64,000 nt of DNA from Bacteroidales bacterium (GTDB lineage Bacteria; Bacteroidota; Bacteroidia; Bacteroidales; UBA932): positions 1 to 64,000 of the forward strand of contig JAGAIY010000016.1 of NCBI GenBank assembly GCA_017626355.1, in the 5' to 3' direction. The translations under genes were made by a program, and so were the position numbers. This document shows positions 48,128 to 58,015 of the stretch, in pieces (position 1 is the first letter of the stretch; each line of letters starts with the position of its first letter). The notes under the pieces were generated by a model, which had not been told where the DNA came from, searched no databases, and saw only the letters and a list, made by a program, of their open reading frames with translations.

Positions 48128-49162
48128 ATGGATATAGATCTTTTATCAAAAATGGTTAAGGAACTGATTCTGGATCAGGACAGGGTTGTGCTGCCCGGTC
48201 TCGGCTGTTTTGTGGCTGAGATCGTTCCGTCTACTTTCTCAGATAAAGGTTATACCATAAATCCACCTTATCGACGTCTGTTCTTCAGGGCCAAGCCTGA
48301 TGATGGTGATGATCTGACAGCATTCTATGCATCATCCAACAAGGTCGATCCCGATATGGCAGAAAGAATTTTAAGGGATTTTCTGAAGGAACTCAAGGCT
48401 GTGCTTCATGAGAAGAAGACAGTGGTGTTCCCTGGGCTGGGACGTTTGAGGGCAACTAAGGAGAATCATCTTTTTTTTGTGGCGGATGAAGAACTGGACA
48501 TATATCCTGAAGGATTCGGACTTGAACCTGTTTCTCTCAAGACCCACAAGGAAAGTCCGGAAGAGGTCACAGCCGCGGTTGCAGATCTGAAGGCTATGCT
48601 TTATGAAAAGGAAGTTCCCGTCAGCGAGCCTGTTCCTTCCACTGACCCTGAGTCGGTAGTAGAACCCGAGCCGGTCGCTGATCCTGAACCAGTCGAAGAA
48701 CCTGTTTCTGCAACTGGATCCGAGCCGGTAGCAGAGCCAGAGCCAATTGTCGAGCCTGAACCAGTTGTCGAACCCGAGCCAGCCGAAGAACCGGAGCCCG
48801 AAATCATGCCGGAACCTGTTCCTGAACCTCTTCCAGAACCATCCCAGGAGCTGGTCGTGGAACCGCTGGACGAACCGGCGGAGGAATGTATACCGGTATC
48901 GGAGCCTCAGTCAGAACCCGAACCGCAACCCGAGCAGCAATCTGAACCCGATCCGCAGCCTGAGCCAGAACCAGAACCCGAAGCCCTCCCGCAGAAACCG
49001 GCCAGATCTCTGTGGAAATCAGTTCTGAAAGCGATTATGTGGCTGGTAGTTGCTGCTGTCGTTCTGCTTGCAGCCTATGTCGTGACCGGACATATGTTTC
49101 CGGAAGTGGTGGATAGAATACTGTATACTCCTGAAGAACAGGAGATTGTGAATATCCTGTGA
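48128..49162 (+). CDS. HU-CCDC81-type membrane protein with a Pro-Glu repeat
   Basis: 344 aa. The first about 140 residues form two tandem HU-like CCDC81_bac domains (VVLPGLGCFVAEIVPS and VVFPGLGRLRA are the characteristic PGLG strands), known mainly from Bacteroidota. A long PEPVxEPE-type repeat (about 165-290) follows, then one membrane helix (about 305-325) and a short tail. No SPOR domain is seen, unlike many relatives. The family is thought to work in cell-envelope or chromosome-linked scaffolding rather than as a classical DNA-compacting HU; the exact role is unknown. Confidence 0.85.
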   Translation: MDIDLLSKMVKELILDQDRVVLPGLGCFVAEIVPSTFSDKGYTINPPYRRLFFRAKPDDGDDLTAFYASSNKVDPDMAERILRDFLKELKAVLHEKKTVVFPGLGRLRATKENHLFFVADEELDIYPEGFGLEPVSLKTHKESPEEVTAAVADLKAMLYEKEVPVSEPVPSTDPESVVEPEPVADPEPVEEPVSATGSEPVAEPEPIVEPEPVVEPEPAEEPEPEIMPEPVPEPLPEPSQELVVEPLDEPAEECIPVSEPQSEPEPQPEQQSEPDPQPEPEPEPEALPQKPARSLWKSVLKAIMWLVVAAVVLLAAYVVTGHMFPEVVDRILYTPEEQEIVNIL

Positions 49163-49180
49163 TTGAAGAAAGGAATAGAG

Positions 49181-49915
49181 ATGAATAAGTTTACTCAGAA
49201 ATTTCATATACCCTGCTATAATACCGACATGTCTTGGAGGCTCAAGCCGGCATCTTTCATGGATCTGGCTCAGGAAGCCGCAAATCTTCATGCCAGCATT
49301 CTCGGTTTCGGTTATGATGACCTTATAGCTTCGAGGACGGCATGGGTCCTGTCGCGCATGCACGTGGTTTTTACAGATACCCCGAAATGGCGTGAAGATG
49401 TTTCGCTGACAACATGGCACAAGGGGCTTGACCGTCTGTTCTACCTCAGGGATTTTCTGATGACAGACAAGGAAGGAAGGCCGAGGGTGAAGGCTACGAC
49501 CTCATGGCTGGTGCTTAATCTTGACACGCGCAGGCTTGTGCGCGATCCTCATCTTCTGGATGAAGGGACGGTGTGCAGTGAGAACGTGCTTGATGAACCG
49601 GCTGACAAGGTGGTGATCCCGAAGGACGCAGAAGTAAGGCTTGTGATGGAGCATGAAGTGGCATATTCCGATCTGGATATGAACGGCCATGCCAACAATG
49701 CAATGTATATGCAGTGGGCTATGAATGCGGTAAATTATGAGATATCCTCCGAAAAGCCTGTCAAGGAGTTCACCATCAATTTCAACCATGAGATAAAGCC
49801 TCAGGAGACTGTTTCCATCTATAAGGCCATAGTGGAAAAGGAGGACGGACGTCATGTCTTCGTGGAAGGAAAGGTAGGGGAGCAGTCTTCGTTCTGCGTG
49901 GAAATAATTTTCTGA
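49181..49915 (+). CDS. Acyl-ACP thioesterase
   Basis: 244 aa with two hot-dog domains. It hydrolyses acyl-ACP to free fatty acids, ending fatty acid synthesis. The N-terminal hot-dog holds SFMDLAQEAANLHA and TAWVLSRMHV; the second holds YSDLDMNGHANNAMYMQWA, with the catalytic Asp/Asn/His set of this family. The ATG at 49181 with a purine-rich GGAATAGAG in front is chosen over a TTG at 49163. It follows the HU-CCDC81 gene after 18 bases. Confidence 0.92.
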   Translation: MNKFTQKFHIPCYNTDMSWRLKPASFMDLAQEAANLHASILGFGYDDLIASRTAWVLSRMHVVFTDTPKWREDVSLTTWHKGLDRLFYLRDFLMTDKEGRPRVKATTSWLVLNLDTRRLVRDPHLLDEGTVCSENVLDEPADKVVIPKDAEVRLVMEHEVAYSDLDMNGHANNAMYMQWAMNAVNYEISSEKPVKEFTINFNHEIKPQETVSIYKAIVEKEDGRHVFVEGKVGEQSSFCVEIIF

Positions 49916-49917
49916 CA

Positions 49918-50502
49918 ATGGAACTGATATATCCATATGAAACAGCTCCGCTGATACCGGCTCCAAAGGCCGGGAGTCCGGTGAATGTACCGCAGGGGAC
50001 AGAATTCTTCCCTGTGGTGGAGCCGAACGGTCTCGTTGTCGGGCGGTCTGCCAGAGAGTATTGTCATGGAGGGAAGAAACCTTTGCATCCGGTTGTCCAT
50101 CTTCATATAATTGACAGGTATTCAAGGGTTTATCTTCAAAAGCGTCCTGCGTTCAAGAAAATACAGCCCGGCAAGTGGGATACTGCCGTCGGCGGGCATG
50201 TCGCATATGGTGAACATCTGCTTGAAGCCCTTTACCGCGAATCATATGAAGAACTCCGTTTCAATCAGTTCAATCCCATTCATCTGCTTACTTATGAATT
50301 CGAGTCCGAAGTCGAGAAGGAACTGATAAATGTGTATGCGGCTGTGGGAAGTTTTGAACTGAAGCCTGATCCTGAGGAGCTCGACGGGGGCATGTGGTGG
50401 GAATTGTGCGATATCGACGCCAATATAGGCAAAGGGGTGTTTACCCCGAATTTCGAATCCGAATTCGCCATGATCCGCAAGTCTCTGCTGGCTCTGCTCT
50501 GA
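49918..50502 (+). CDS. Nudix hydrolase
   Basis: 194 aa. The Nudix box GHVAYGEHLLEALYRESYEE (about 97-116) keeps the G-x5-E-x7-R-E-x2-E-E frame, so metal and pyrophosphate binding should be intact. An N-terminal 60-residue region (VEPNGLVVGRSAREYCHGG) is of the type found in isopentenyl-diphosphate isomerase-like Nudix proteins. The substrate cannot be told. Two bases separate it from the thioesterase. Confidence 0.88.
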   Translation: MELIYPYETAPLIPAPKAGSPVNVPQGTEFFPVVEPNGLVVGRSAREYCHGGKKPLHPVVHLHIIDRYSRVYLQKRPAFKKIQPGKWDTAVGGHVAYGEHLLEALYRESYEELRFNQFNPIHLLTYEFESEVEKELINVYAAVGSFELKPDPEELDGGMWWELCDIDANIGKGVFTPNFESEFAMIRKSLLALL

Positions 50503-50526
50503 TTTTTATCCGTAAACTGCGCCCGG

Positions 50527-50558
50527 ATTGATTTTGCAATGCAAATTGATTATATTTG
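50527..50558 (+). promoter_or_regulatory. Promoter of the glycosyltransferase-SpoIID-AmpG cluster
   Basis: ATTG (50527-50530), 20 bases, TATATTTG (50551-50558), then 21 bases to the start codon. It marks the beginning of a new transcription unit in the 77-base gap after the Nudix gene. Confidence 0.75.
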
Positions 50559-50579
50559 TGTCTGATATATTAAACAGAT

Positions 50580-52004
50580 ATGATCATGTCCAGCATTGAA
50601 TGTTTTGTTCCGTCCATGTCAGGCGAAGACCTTGAAGTTACTGTGGGTTCCTTCAGCCGCAGCACCTCTTTCTGCGGAGTGACCTTTCTTTCAGGCGTCT
50701 CTCTCGGCGAGACTCAGACTCTCAGGGATCTGGCCGGTGCGGTGTCGGGAAAATTCGTACTCATATACACAAAGAACCATCCTCTTGAAATGGGCATGTT
50801 CGCCCTTGACCGTATCCTTTCCATTGCGGAGGATACCGGAGCAGACATGCTGTATGCGGATCATTACGAACTGGTCGAGGATGCGGAAGGGAATGTCGTG
50901 CGGAGAAGGCATCCTCTGATCGACTGTCAGAAAGGTGCGCTCAGGGATGACTTCGATTTCGGAAGTGTCCTTGTGTTCAGGACCTCATCGTTCAGAAGGG
51001 CTGTCCACGCAATGAAGGATGACTACCGCTGGGCTGCTCTGTATGACCTTCGTCTGAGGATGAAGCGTATAGTCCATATCAATGAATACCTCTATACTGA
51101 GATAGAGACGGACAACCGTAAGTCAGGTGAAAAGCAGTTCGATTATGTCGATCCCAAGAACCGTGCGGTGCAGGTGGAAATGGAGAAAGTCTGCACTGAC
51201 CATCTCAAGAGGATAGGGGCATGGCTTGAACCGAAGTTCAAGGAGCCTGATATCAGGGAGTTCGGTGAGCAGACCTTCCCGGTCACAGCCTCTGTAGTGA
51301 TACCTGTCTTCAACAGGATCCGTACTGTGAAGGATGCCGTGGAGAGTGCTCTGGCGCAGATATCCGATTTCCCTTTCAATGTGATCGTCGTGGATAATCA
51401 TTCTACTGACGGAACGACTCAGCTTCTTGAGGATATGGCTTCGCACGACGGACGCCTTGTCCATGTTGTGCCGCTCAAACACGATCTGGGTATAGGCGGA
51501 TGCTGGAATCTTGCAGTGCATCATGAGGCCTGCGGAGAATATGCCGTCCAGCTCGACAGTGACGATGTGTACAGCGGTACTGATACCTTGCAGAAGATAG
51601 TGGATGCCTTCCGTGAGCAGAAGTGCGCTATGGTTGTGGGAACATATCAGATGACGGATTTCCAGATGAATCCGATACCTCCGGGAGTGATCGACCATAG
51701 AGAATGGACTGAGGACAACGGCAGGAACAATGCCTTGAGGATCAATGGACTCGGGGCGCCGAGAGCCTTCTGGACCCCTCTTCTTAGGACTCTGAATCTT
51801 CCGAATACCAGCTATGGTGAGGACTATGCCCTCGGACTGAGGATAAGCCGCGAATACCGTATCGGCCGTATATATGATGTGCTCTACTGCTGCCGAAGGT
51901 GGGAGGGAAATTCCGATGCGGCCCTTGATATAGAGAAGGTCAATGCAAACAATCTTTATAAGGACAGGATCCGTACCTGGGAACTTGAAGCCAGAATGCG
52001 ATGA
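50580..52004 (+). CDS. Two-part family 2 glycosyltransferase
   Basis: 474 aa, no signal peptide, cytosolic. Residues about 235-400 are a clear GT2 GT-A domain: [30 protein letters not shown], and the DxD-type metal motif LDSDD, followed by GEDYALGLR, the likely catalytic acidic region. The first 230 residues look like a second, degenerate GT-A half ([25 protein letters not shown]). Donor and acceptor are unknown. It overlaps the next gene by four bases (ATGA), so the two are translationally coupled. Confidence 0.85.
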   Translation: MIMSSIECFVPSMSGEDLEVTVGSFSRSTSFCGVTFLSGVSLGETQTLRDLAGAVSGKFVLIYTKNHPLEMGMFALDRILSIAEDTGADMLYADHYELVEDAEGNVVRRRHPLIDCQKGALRDDFDFGSVLVFRTSSFRRAVHAMKDDYRWAALYDLRLRMKRIVHINEYLYTEIETDNRKSGEKQFDYVDPKNRAVQVEMEKVCTDHLKRIGAWLEPKFKEPDIREFGEQTFPVTASVVIPVFNRIRTVKDAVESALAQISDFPFNVIVVDNHSTDGTTQLLEDMASHDGRLVHVVPLKHDLGIGGCWNLAVHHEACGEYAVQLDSDDVYSGTDTLQKIVDAFREQKCAMVVGTYQMTDFQMNPIPPGVIDHREWTEDNGRNNALRINGLGAPRAFWTPLLRTLNLPNTSYGEDYALGLRISREYRIGRIYDVLYCCRRWEGNSDAALDIEKVNANNLYKDRIRTWELEARMR

Positions 52005-54283
52005 AGCAGGATACAATACATAAATTTGTCGGAGACCAGCTGTCACGCTGGCCTCTTGCATGTGAGAACTTCCGTGCCTTGAAGAACGTGCGTGTACGTC
52101 AGATGGATGCCGGCGGACTGACTGTGAATCTGCAGTTCAATCCTGCCAGGATGATATCTTCAGCAGCAAAGCTTTCCAAGGCTGAAATTGCGGCTAGAAG
52201 ATGCTTCCTCTGTCGCGAGAACCGTCCTCCTGAGCAGGTTATGCTCAAGTTTGAAGGCCGCAAGGGAAAGAAGTATCATATCCTGGTCAATCCGTATCCG
52301 ATCTTTCCCGACCATCTGGTGATAGCGGCGGACAGACATACCGACCAGTCTATCCTGCACAGGTATGTGGATATGCTCGACCTTGCCAGAAGATACAGCC
52401 GTTATACCTTCTTCTACAATGGTCCTCGCAGCGGTGCATCAGCTCCTGACCATCATCATTTTCAGGCTGCCCCGAACGGACTTATACCGCTTCTGAACGA
52501 TGTGGACGACCTGCTTGCATCTTCAGGTCAGGCTCCGGACGTTCTTCATTCGCTTGTCAGTCAGGGGGATGCAAGTCTGTACCATTACAGGAGATTCACG
52601 ACCGGTGTATATGTCGTGCGTTCCCAGACTTCCAAGTCGGCCGCAAAGCTTTTCTACCGCCTGCTGGACTGTGCTGAAATCCCGGAAGGCGAGACGGAGC
52701 CGCTTTTCAATCTGTTCTCGTACTGGAAGGACGGAGAGTTCCGCTCTGTCGTAGTGTTCCGCAGCCGCCACCGTTCGCATCATTATTTCAGTGACGGCCC
52801 TGACCATCTTACCATGAGCCCCGGCTGTGCCGACATGGGAGGTGTCTTCATCGTTCCAGTGGAAGAGGAATACAATAAGATGACTCCGGTACTTCTGAAT
52901 GAAATGATAGCGGAAGTGTCTGTAACACAGGAAGATCAGGAGATGATAAACCGTCGCTTGACCAGGACTCAGCCGCTTCTTGAGGTCGGCATCATGTCCG
53001 GTAAGGAGATCAGTTTCGAAATCCTCTCCGACGGTGCAGGCAGGAGGAAGGCGGTGCTGAATGAAGGAAAGATAGAATATGACGGAGCCTTGTATGATGA
53101 ACTGTATTTTGAGGCTCAGAATCCTTCAACCATGTTTGCCGAAGCTTCATTCGTACTTCATGATGTCACCATAGGTGTGGGTTTTCATTGGGAAAGGAAA
53201 GAAGACCAGAGGTTCGCCGGAGCCTTGAAGATCATAGTAGGTAAGGACAGGCTTACGGCCGTGAATGTCGTGGGTGTGGAGGACTACCTTCTGAGCGTGA
53301 TCTCATCCGAAATGAGCGCCTACGCATCGGAGGAGTTCCTCAAGGCACATGCCGTCATTTCCCGCTCATGGGTGATGGCGCAGATCCAGTCTGCCTGCGG
53401 CAAGGGAAAGGCTGCCGTACCCGATGGCGTACATGACCTCCCTTCCGTTTTGACGGATATAGATATGCGTCTGCATCAGGCCGACACCATGGATGCGGAA
53501 GTTTATGAATATGTAAGATGGTATGACCATCAGGATCATACGGACTTTGATGTATGCGCTGACGATCACTGTCAGAGGTATCAGGGACTGACAAGGGCTA
53601 CAGGCAAGACTGTACGTCGGGTGATAGACCGTACATGGGGTCAGGTACTGACTTATGACGGAGCCCTGTGCGACGCCCGTTTTTCCAAGTGCTGCGGCGG
53701 CAGGATGGAGCGTTTCAGCTCCTGCTGGGCTGATGAGGACAAGCCATATCTTCAGCCTCTGCCAGATACTCCGGGACATGTGGAAGGAGAGAGGTGTTTC
53801 TGCAATACCAGTGACAGGAACATACTTGGTCAGGTACTGAACAATTACGATCAGGAGACAGCCGATTTCTACAGATGGACAGTTGAATACAGCCGGGAGG
53901 AAATTTCCGGAATCATCAGCAGGAGGAGCGGCTGCGATATCGGCCTGCTGGAATCCCTTACCCCTGTTGACAGAGGACCTTCCGGTAGAATCATCAAGTT
54001 GGAAATAAAGGGGTCTGCAAAGACGATCGTGGTCGGAAAGGAGTTGGAAATCAGAAGGTTGTTGTCGGAATCTCATCTCAAGAGCTCGGCATTCGACGTT
54101 GAATATATCGATCAGTACGGCCGTCCGGCAGCATCTTCAGACATGTGGAGCAGAATACGTATCAATGGGGCCGGCTGGGGTCACGGCGTGGGTCTGTGTC
54201 AGATAGGAGCGGCAGTGATGGCTTCTGAAGGTTATACATACGGGGAGATTCTCGAACATTATTATCCAGGAACTGAATTATGA
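52001..54283 (+). CDS. DUF4922 (GalT/HIT-like) domain fused to a SpoIID/LytB domain
   Basis: 760 aa. Residues about 1-330 are DUF4922: a Cys pair C68/C71 (CFLC) and the HHH of DHHHFQA (H151-H153) resemble the zinc and catalytic sites of galactose-1-phosphate uridylyltransferase-type enzymes. Residues about 405-755 are SpoIID/LytB: catalytic Glu437 in [19 protein letters not shown] and the signature [15 protein letters not shown] plus HYYPGTEL at the end. SpoIID proteins are lytic transglycosylases acting on peptidoglycan strands that lack stem peptides. No signal peptide or membrane helix is seen, so the SpoIID part would be in the cytosol. Overlaps ampG by four bases. Confidence 0.87.
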   Translation: MKQDTIHKFVGDQLSRWPLACENFRALKNVRVRQMDAGGLTVNLQFNPARMISSAAKLSKAEIAARRCFLCRENRPPEQVMLKFEGRKGKKYHILVNPYPIFPDHLVIAADRHTDQSILHRYVDMLDLARRYSRYTFFYNGPRSGASAPDHHHFQAAPNGLIPLLNDVDDLLASSGQAPDVLHSLVSQGDASLYHYRRFTTGVYVVRSQTSKSAAKLFYRLLDCAEIPEGETEPLFNLFSYWKDGEFRSVVVFRSRHRSHHYFSDGPDHLTMSPGCADMGGVFIVPVEEEYNKMTPVLLNEMIAEVSVTQEDQEMINRRLTRTQPLLEVGIMSGKEISFEILSDGAGRRKAVLNEGKIEYDGALYDELYFEAQNPSTMFAEASFVLHDVTIGVGFHWERKEDQRFAGALKIIVGKDRLTAVNVVGVEDYLLSVISSEMSAYASEEFLKAHAVISRSWVMAQIQSACGKGKAAVPDGVHDLPSVLTDIDMRLHQADTMDAEVYEYVRWYDHQDHTDFDVCADDHCQRYQGLTRATGKTVRRVIDRTWGQVLTYDGALCDARFSKCCGGRMERFSSCWADEDKPYLQPLPDTPGHVEGERCFCNTSDRNILGQVLNNYDQETADFYRWTVEYSREEISGIISRRSGCDIGLLESLTPVDRGPSGRIIKLEIKGSAKTIVVGKELEIRRLLSESHLKSSAFDVEYIDQYGRPAASSDMWSRIRINGAGWGHGVGLCQIGAAVMASEGYTYGEILEHYYPGTEL

Positions 54284-55569
54284 AAGAATACCGCAATCCA
54301 TGGCTTTGGATACCGACCCTTTATTTCGCTGAGGGTATTCCGTACTTTATCGTGAACAACATCTCGGTCGTCATGTTCAAGAACATGGGCATGCCGAACG
54401 GCATGCTGGCCCTGTATACCAGCCTGCTCTATCTGCCTTGGGTCATAAAGCCTCTGTGGAGCCCTTTTGTAGACATAATCCGGACAAAAAGATGGTGGAT
54501 CATATCCATGCAGGTTCTTATGTCCGTGGCTATGATGCTTCTCCCGTTCATGCTGCCGAAGGGAGACGGAGCCTTGTTCGCATCATCTCCTCTGTTTTAT
54601 GTGACCCTTATTCTCTTCTGGATAACGGCATTCGCCTCGGCTACTCACGACATTGCTGCCGACGGCTTCTATATGCTCGGACTTAATTCCAACAAACAGG
54701 CTGAGTTCGTTGGAATAAGAAGTACCTTCTATCGTCTTTCGTCCATATTCGGACAGGGAGTCCTTGTCGCCTTGGCCGGCCTTCTTGACCGCAGGACGGG
54801 AGATGTCCATATGGCATGGAAACTTACCCTCATACTCTCTGCTGTGATCTTTGCTGCGGTCACATTGTATCATACATGGGGACTTCCGCGTCCGGCAGCC
54901 GACAGCAGGTCGGAGAGCGTGCGTGCCAAGGACATCTTCAAGGAGTTCAGAAGGACCTTCGCAACATTTTTCCGCAAGAAAGGAATATGGATAGCCATGC
55001 TTTTCATGCTCCTGTACAGACTTCCGGAAGCCTTTCTTGTCAAGATGATGAATCCTTTCCTTCTGGATTCCATGGCAGAGGGAGGACTCGGACTTTCGAC
55101 TGAAGCGGTCGGTGTCGTATATGGAACCGTGGGAGTGGCTGCCCTGACGGTCGGAGGCATTCTCGGAGGCATAGCAGCATCAAGGTGGGGCCTTAAGAAA
55201 GCCTTGTGGCCTATGGCGATGAGCCTTACCCTGCCGTGTCTTTCCTTTGTTTTCCTTGCGGCTTTCCAGCCGGAAAACATCTGGATCATAGGCTCTTGTG
55301 TGGCTCTGGACCAGTTCGGTTACGGTTTCGGCTTCACTGCCTACATGCTGTATCTCATCTATTTTTCCGAGGGTGAATTCAAGACGGCACATTATTCGTT
55401 GTGTACAGCCTTCATGGCCTTGAGCATGATGCTGCCTGGAATGGTCGCAGGATACATACAGGAGGCGGTGGGTTATACCAATTTCTTCATTTTTGTAATG
55501 GTCTGCTGTCTGGTTACGGTTCTGGTTACCATGACTGTCAAGGTCGATCCTGAATATGGTAAAAAATAA
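54280..55569 (+). CDS. ampG: AmpG-like MFS permease for muropeptides
   Basis: 429 aa, about twelve membrane helices, major facilitator superfamily. The start LYFAEGIPYFIVNN, the loop WVIKPLWSPFVD and ATHDIAADGFY are typical of the AmpG group, which imports GlcNAc-anhydroMurNAc peptides. Shorter than E. coli AmpG (491 aa), common outside Gammaproteobacteria. Translation is coupled to the SpoIID gene; a serpin follows after 11 bases and NamZ lies next. Confidence 0.87.
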   Translation: MKEYRNPWLWIPTLYFAEGIPYFIVNNISVVMFKNMGMPNGMLALYTSLLYLPWVIKPLWSPFVDIIRTKRWWIISMQVLMSVAMMLLPFMLPKGDGALFASSPLFYVTLILFWITAFASATHDIAADGFYMLGLNSNKQAEFVGIRSTFYRLSSIFGQGVLVALAGLLDRRTGDVHMAWKLTLILSAVIFAAVTLYHTWGLPRPAADSRSESVRAKDIFKEFRRTFATFFRKKGIWIAMLFMLLYRLPEAFLVKMMNPFLLDSMAEGGLGLSTEAVGVVYGTVGVAALTVGGILGGIAASRWGLKKALWPMAMSLTLPCLSFVFLAAFQPENIWIIGSCVALDQFGYGFGFTAYMLYLIYFSEGEFKTAHYSLCTAFMALSMMLPGMVAGYIQEAVGYTNFFIFVMVCCLVTVLVTMTVKVDPEYGKK

Positions 55570-55580
55570 AACGAACGATT

Positions 55581-56720
55581 ATGAAAGCTTTCATCCTTTT
55601 CGCAACAATGACATTACTTGTTTCATGTGCTCCTAAGGTGCAGGAGGATTCCGTCGTTCCCGGATCTGAGCTGGGTTTCTCAGTCAAGGTCTTCAGGAAT
55701 GCACTCCGGCAGTCGGCTCCGGATGAGAATGTAACCGTCTCTCCTTACAGCGCAGGAGTCGCCCTTTCGATGCTTGCTGAAGGTGCTGAGGGACAGACCA
55801 GGACCGAGCTGGACAATGCCTTGGGCGGCTGTCTTTTCCGTAAGGCGGAGCTTGGTGACGGTGATACTGTTACGGTGAAATCTGCAAATTCAGTATGGAT
55901 CAATGACGACTTCTCAGTAAGGAACACCTATGTGGATCTGTTGTCGAAGGAATATGGTGCCTTTGCCGATGTCATGGACTTTTCCGATCCCTCCACGGTA
56001 CATGCTATCAACAGCTGGTGCTCGGAAAACACTGAAGGCATGATCAAAGGCATAGTGAACAAACTTACCCCACAGATGGTTATGGTACTTGCCAATGCCC
56101 TGTATTTCAAGGCCCCTTGGGAAAAACCTTTCGATCCCGCGTCTACAGCCGCAGCTGTTTTCCACGGCTCCAAAGGGGATGCTGATGTCCTGTTCATGAA
56201 CGGAACCCTTACCTGCGGATATGTTGACTATGCAGGAAACACCCTTGTAAGCATTCCGTATAAAGGCGGAAGGTACTCCATGTATATAATGCTTCCATCC
56301 AAGGATATCGGAGTGAACGGAGTCGTGTCGTACATGTCTGAGGGTGGCTTGAAAGATGTCATGTCACATGTGAAGAATACAAGAGTGAGACTTTCCATGC
56401 CGAAGTTCAAGGTCGGGAGCGAAATGTCTCTTGTAAAGACTTTGGAGGCTATGGGTGTCCGTACGGCTTTTACCTCGGCTGCAGATCTCTCCGGTATAGC
56501 GCGTGGGCCGCTGACTGTGTCTGATGTGTATCAGAAAGCTGTCGTGGATGTGGATGAGAAGGGTTCCGAGGCCGCTGCTGTCACGACAGTCACAGTTAGT
56601 CTCACTTCGGCAAGGGTCGACCCGGTGCCGTCAGTCGTAATCGACCGTCCGTTCCTTTATATGATAGCCGATCTTGAAGCTGACAGGATCCTTTTCGCAG
56701 GAAAAATAATGAATATTTAA
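55581..56720 (+). CDS. Serpin-family protease inhibitor lipoprotein
   Basis: 379 aa. Lipoprotein signal with LVSC lipobox (Cys14), so membrane-anchored. Serpin fold: NVTVSPYSAGVALSMLAEGA, FKAPWEKPFD, and the late DRPFLYMI. The hinge DEKGSEAAAVT fits an inhibitory serpin; by alignment with alpha-1-antitrypsin the scissile bond would be near Thr-Ser (in VSLTSARVD), but the loop is longer by about four residues so the P1 residue is uncertain. Bacteroidales serpins such as Tannerella miropin protect the cell surface from host or self proteases. Confidence 0.92.
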   Translation: MKAFILFATMTLLVSCAPKVQEDSVVPGSELGFSVKVFRNALRQSAPDENVTVSPYSAGVALSMLAEGAEGQTRTELDNALGGCLFRKAELGDGDTVTVKSANSVWINDDFSVRNTYVDLLSKEYGAFADVMDFSDPSTVHAINSWCSENTEGMIKGIVNKLTPQMVMVLANALYFKAPWEKPFDPASTAAAVFHGSKGDADVLFMNGTLTCGYVDYAGNTLVSIPYKGGRYSMYIMLPSKDIGVNGVVSYMSEGGLKDVMSHVKNTRVRLSMPKFKVGSEMSLVKTLEAMGVRTAFTSAADLSGIARGPLTVSDVYQKAVVDVDEKGSEAAAVTTVTVSLTSARVDPVPSVVIDRPFLYMIADLEADRILFAGKIMNI

Positions 56721-56746
56721 ATCTGAAAAACAATAACTTACCGTTT

Positions 56747-57997
56747 ATGAAACGCTTGTTCCTTACGGCAGTTCTGCTGTCATTCGCCCTCATGTCATAT
56801 GCAGGTGCCCCTGTTGTGAAGACAGGAATAGAAGTCCTGCGTGACCGTGGATTCGACATACTCATAGGCAAACGTGTCGGACTTGTCACCAATCCGAGCG
56901 GAGTCGACAGATACCTGAACTCCACTGTAGACATTCTTTATAATGCCCCCGGGGTCGAGCTTGTGGCTCTTTATGGTCCTGAACATGGGGTCAGAGGCGA
57001 TGTATATGCAGGTGGAAAGGTCTCGGATACTAAGGACGAGGCTACAGGTCTTCCTGTTTATTCCCTTTATGGGGCGACAAGGAAGCCGACACCGGAGATG
57101 CTTGAGGGGATAGACGTTATGGTATATGACATACAGGATGTCGGAGTGCGTTCATATACGTTCATCAGCACTCTCGGCCTTGTCATGGAAGCATGTGCTG
57201 CAAAGGATATCGAAGTGGTTGTTCTTGACAGACCTAATCCGTTGGGAGGTACTAAGATAGAAGGCTGCTACGTCGAGCAGCCCTTCAATTCGTTTGTAAG
57301 TCAGTACAGGATACCGTATGTGTATGGACTGACTGTAGGCGAACTTGCGGAACTTATAAATGAGGAAGGCCTGAACAGGGGACAGAAGGGAAATCAGAAT
57401 CCTGCGAAATGCCGTCTGAAGGTGGTTCCTATGGAAGGTTGGACCCGTGATATGCTTTATGAAGATACAGGTCTTCCGTGGGTGCTGCCTTCGCCGAACA
57501 TACCGTTCAAGGATACTCCTATGTATTATGCCGCAGCCGGTGTCTGCGGTGAACTTTACGGCTTCATGAACATAGGCATAGGATATACTCTACCGTTCCA
57601 GCTCTTCGGAGCCCTCTGGCTCGATCCGGTCAAGCTGAAGGAACATCTCGACAGCTACAATCTTCCTGGAATTTCTTTCAGGACAATCTGGTTCAAACCG
57701 TTTTCGGGAAGTCAGAAAGGTGAGCTTGTAAAGGGACTCCAGTATTTTTTCACAGACTATGAAAAGGCGCGTATAACAGAGACGCAATTCTATGTGATGC
57801 AGGCGGTTGCGGAGCTTTATCCTGACAAGAAGGCTTTTGAGGTCATAACAGGTTACGGACTCTTCGATAAGGTATGTGGCACGGATTATGTTAGACTTGA
57901 GTTTGCAAAGCGGTACAAAGTTGCCGACATTCAGGAATACTGGCGGAAGGATGAAGACTCTTTCCGCACCTTGTCGCAAAGGTACCATATCTATTAA
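56747..57997 (+). CDS. namZ: Exo-beta-N-acetylmuramidase NamZ (DUF1343)
   Basis: 416 aa with a signal peptide (about 1-21, cleavage near SYA-G). DUF1343 proteins, first shown for Bacillus subtilis NamZ, remove terminal MurNAc from peptidoglycan fragments. Conserved parts: GKRVGLVTNPSGVD, LYGPEHGVRGD (probable catalytic Glu), YDIQDVGVRSYTF and DRPNPLGG. Periplasmic. It follows the serpin after 26 bases and with AmpG suggests MurNAc recovery. Confidence 0.9.
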   Translation: MKRLFLTAVLLSFALMSYAGAPVVKTGIEVLRDRGFDILIGKRVGLVTNPSGVDRYLNSTVDILYNAPGVELVALYGPEHGVRGDVYAGGKVSDTKDEATGLPVYSLYGATRKPTPEMLEGIDVMVYDIQDVGVRSYTFISTLGLVMEACAAKDIEVVVLDRPNPLGGTKIEGCYVEQPFNSFVSQYRIPYVYGLTVGELAELINEEGLNRGQKGNQNPAKCRLKVVPMEGWTRDMLYEDTGLPWVLPSPNIPFKDTPMYYAAAGVCGELYGFMNIGIGYTLPFQLFGALWLDPVKLKEHLDSYNLPGISFRTIWFKPFSGSQKGELVKGLQYFFTDYEKARITETQFYVMQAVAELYPDKKAFEVITGYGLFDKVCGTDYVRLEFAKRYKVADIQEYWRKDEDSFRTLSQRYHIY

Positions 57998-58015
57998 CCT
58001 AAAAACTGCAGAATC

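Noticed and set aside
48600..48990. Pro-Glu repeats and other tandem repeats as a possible CRISPR array
   Set aside because: The repeats are short, in frame and code for protein; there are no regular unique spacers anywhere in the window.
51123..52061. 312-codon minus-strand open frame inside the glycosyltransferase gene
   Set aside because: Antisense to a GT2 domain with intact motifs; no independent start signals.
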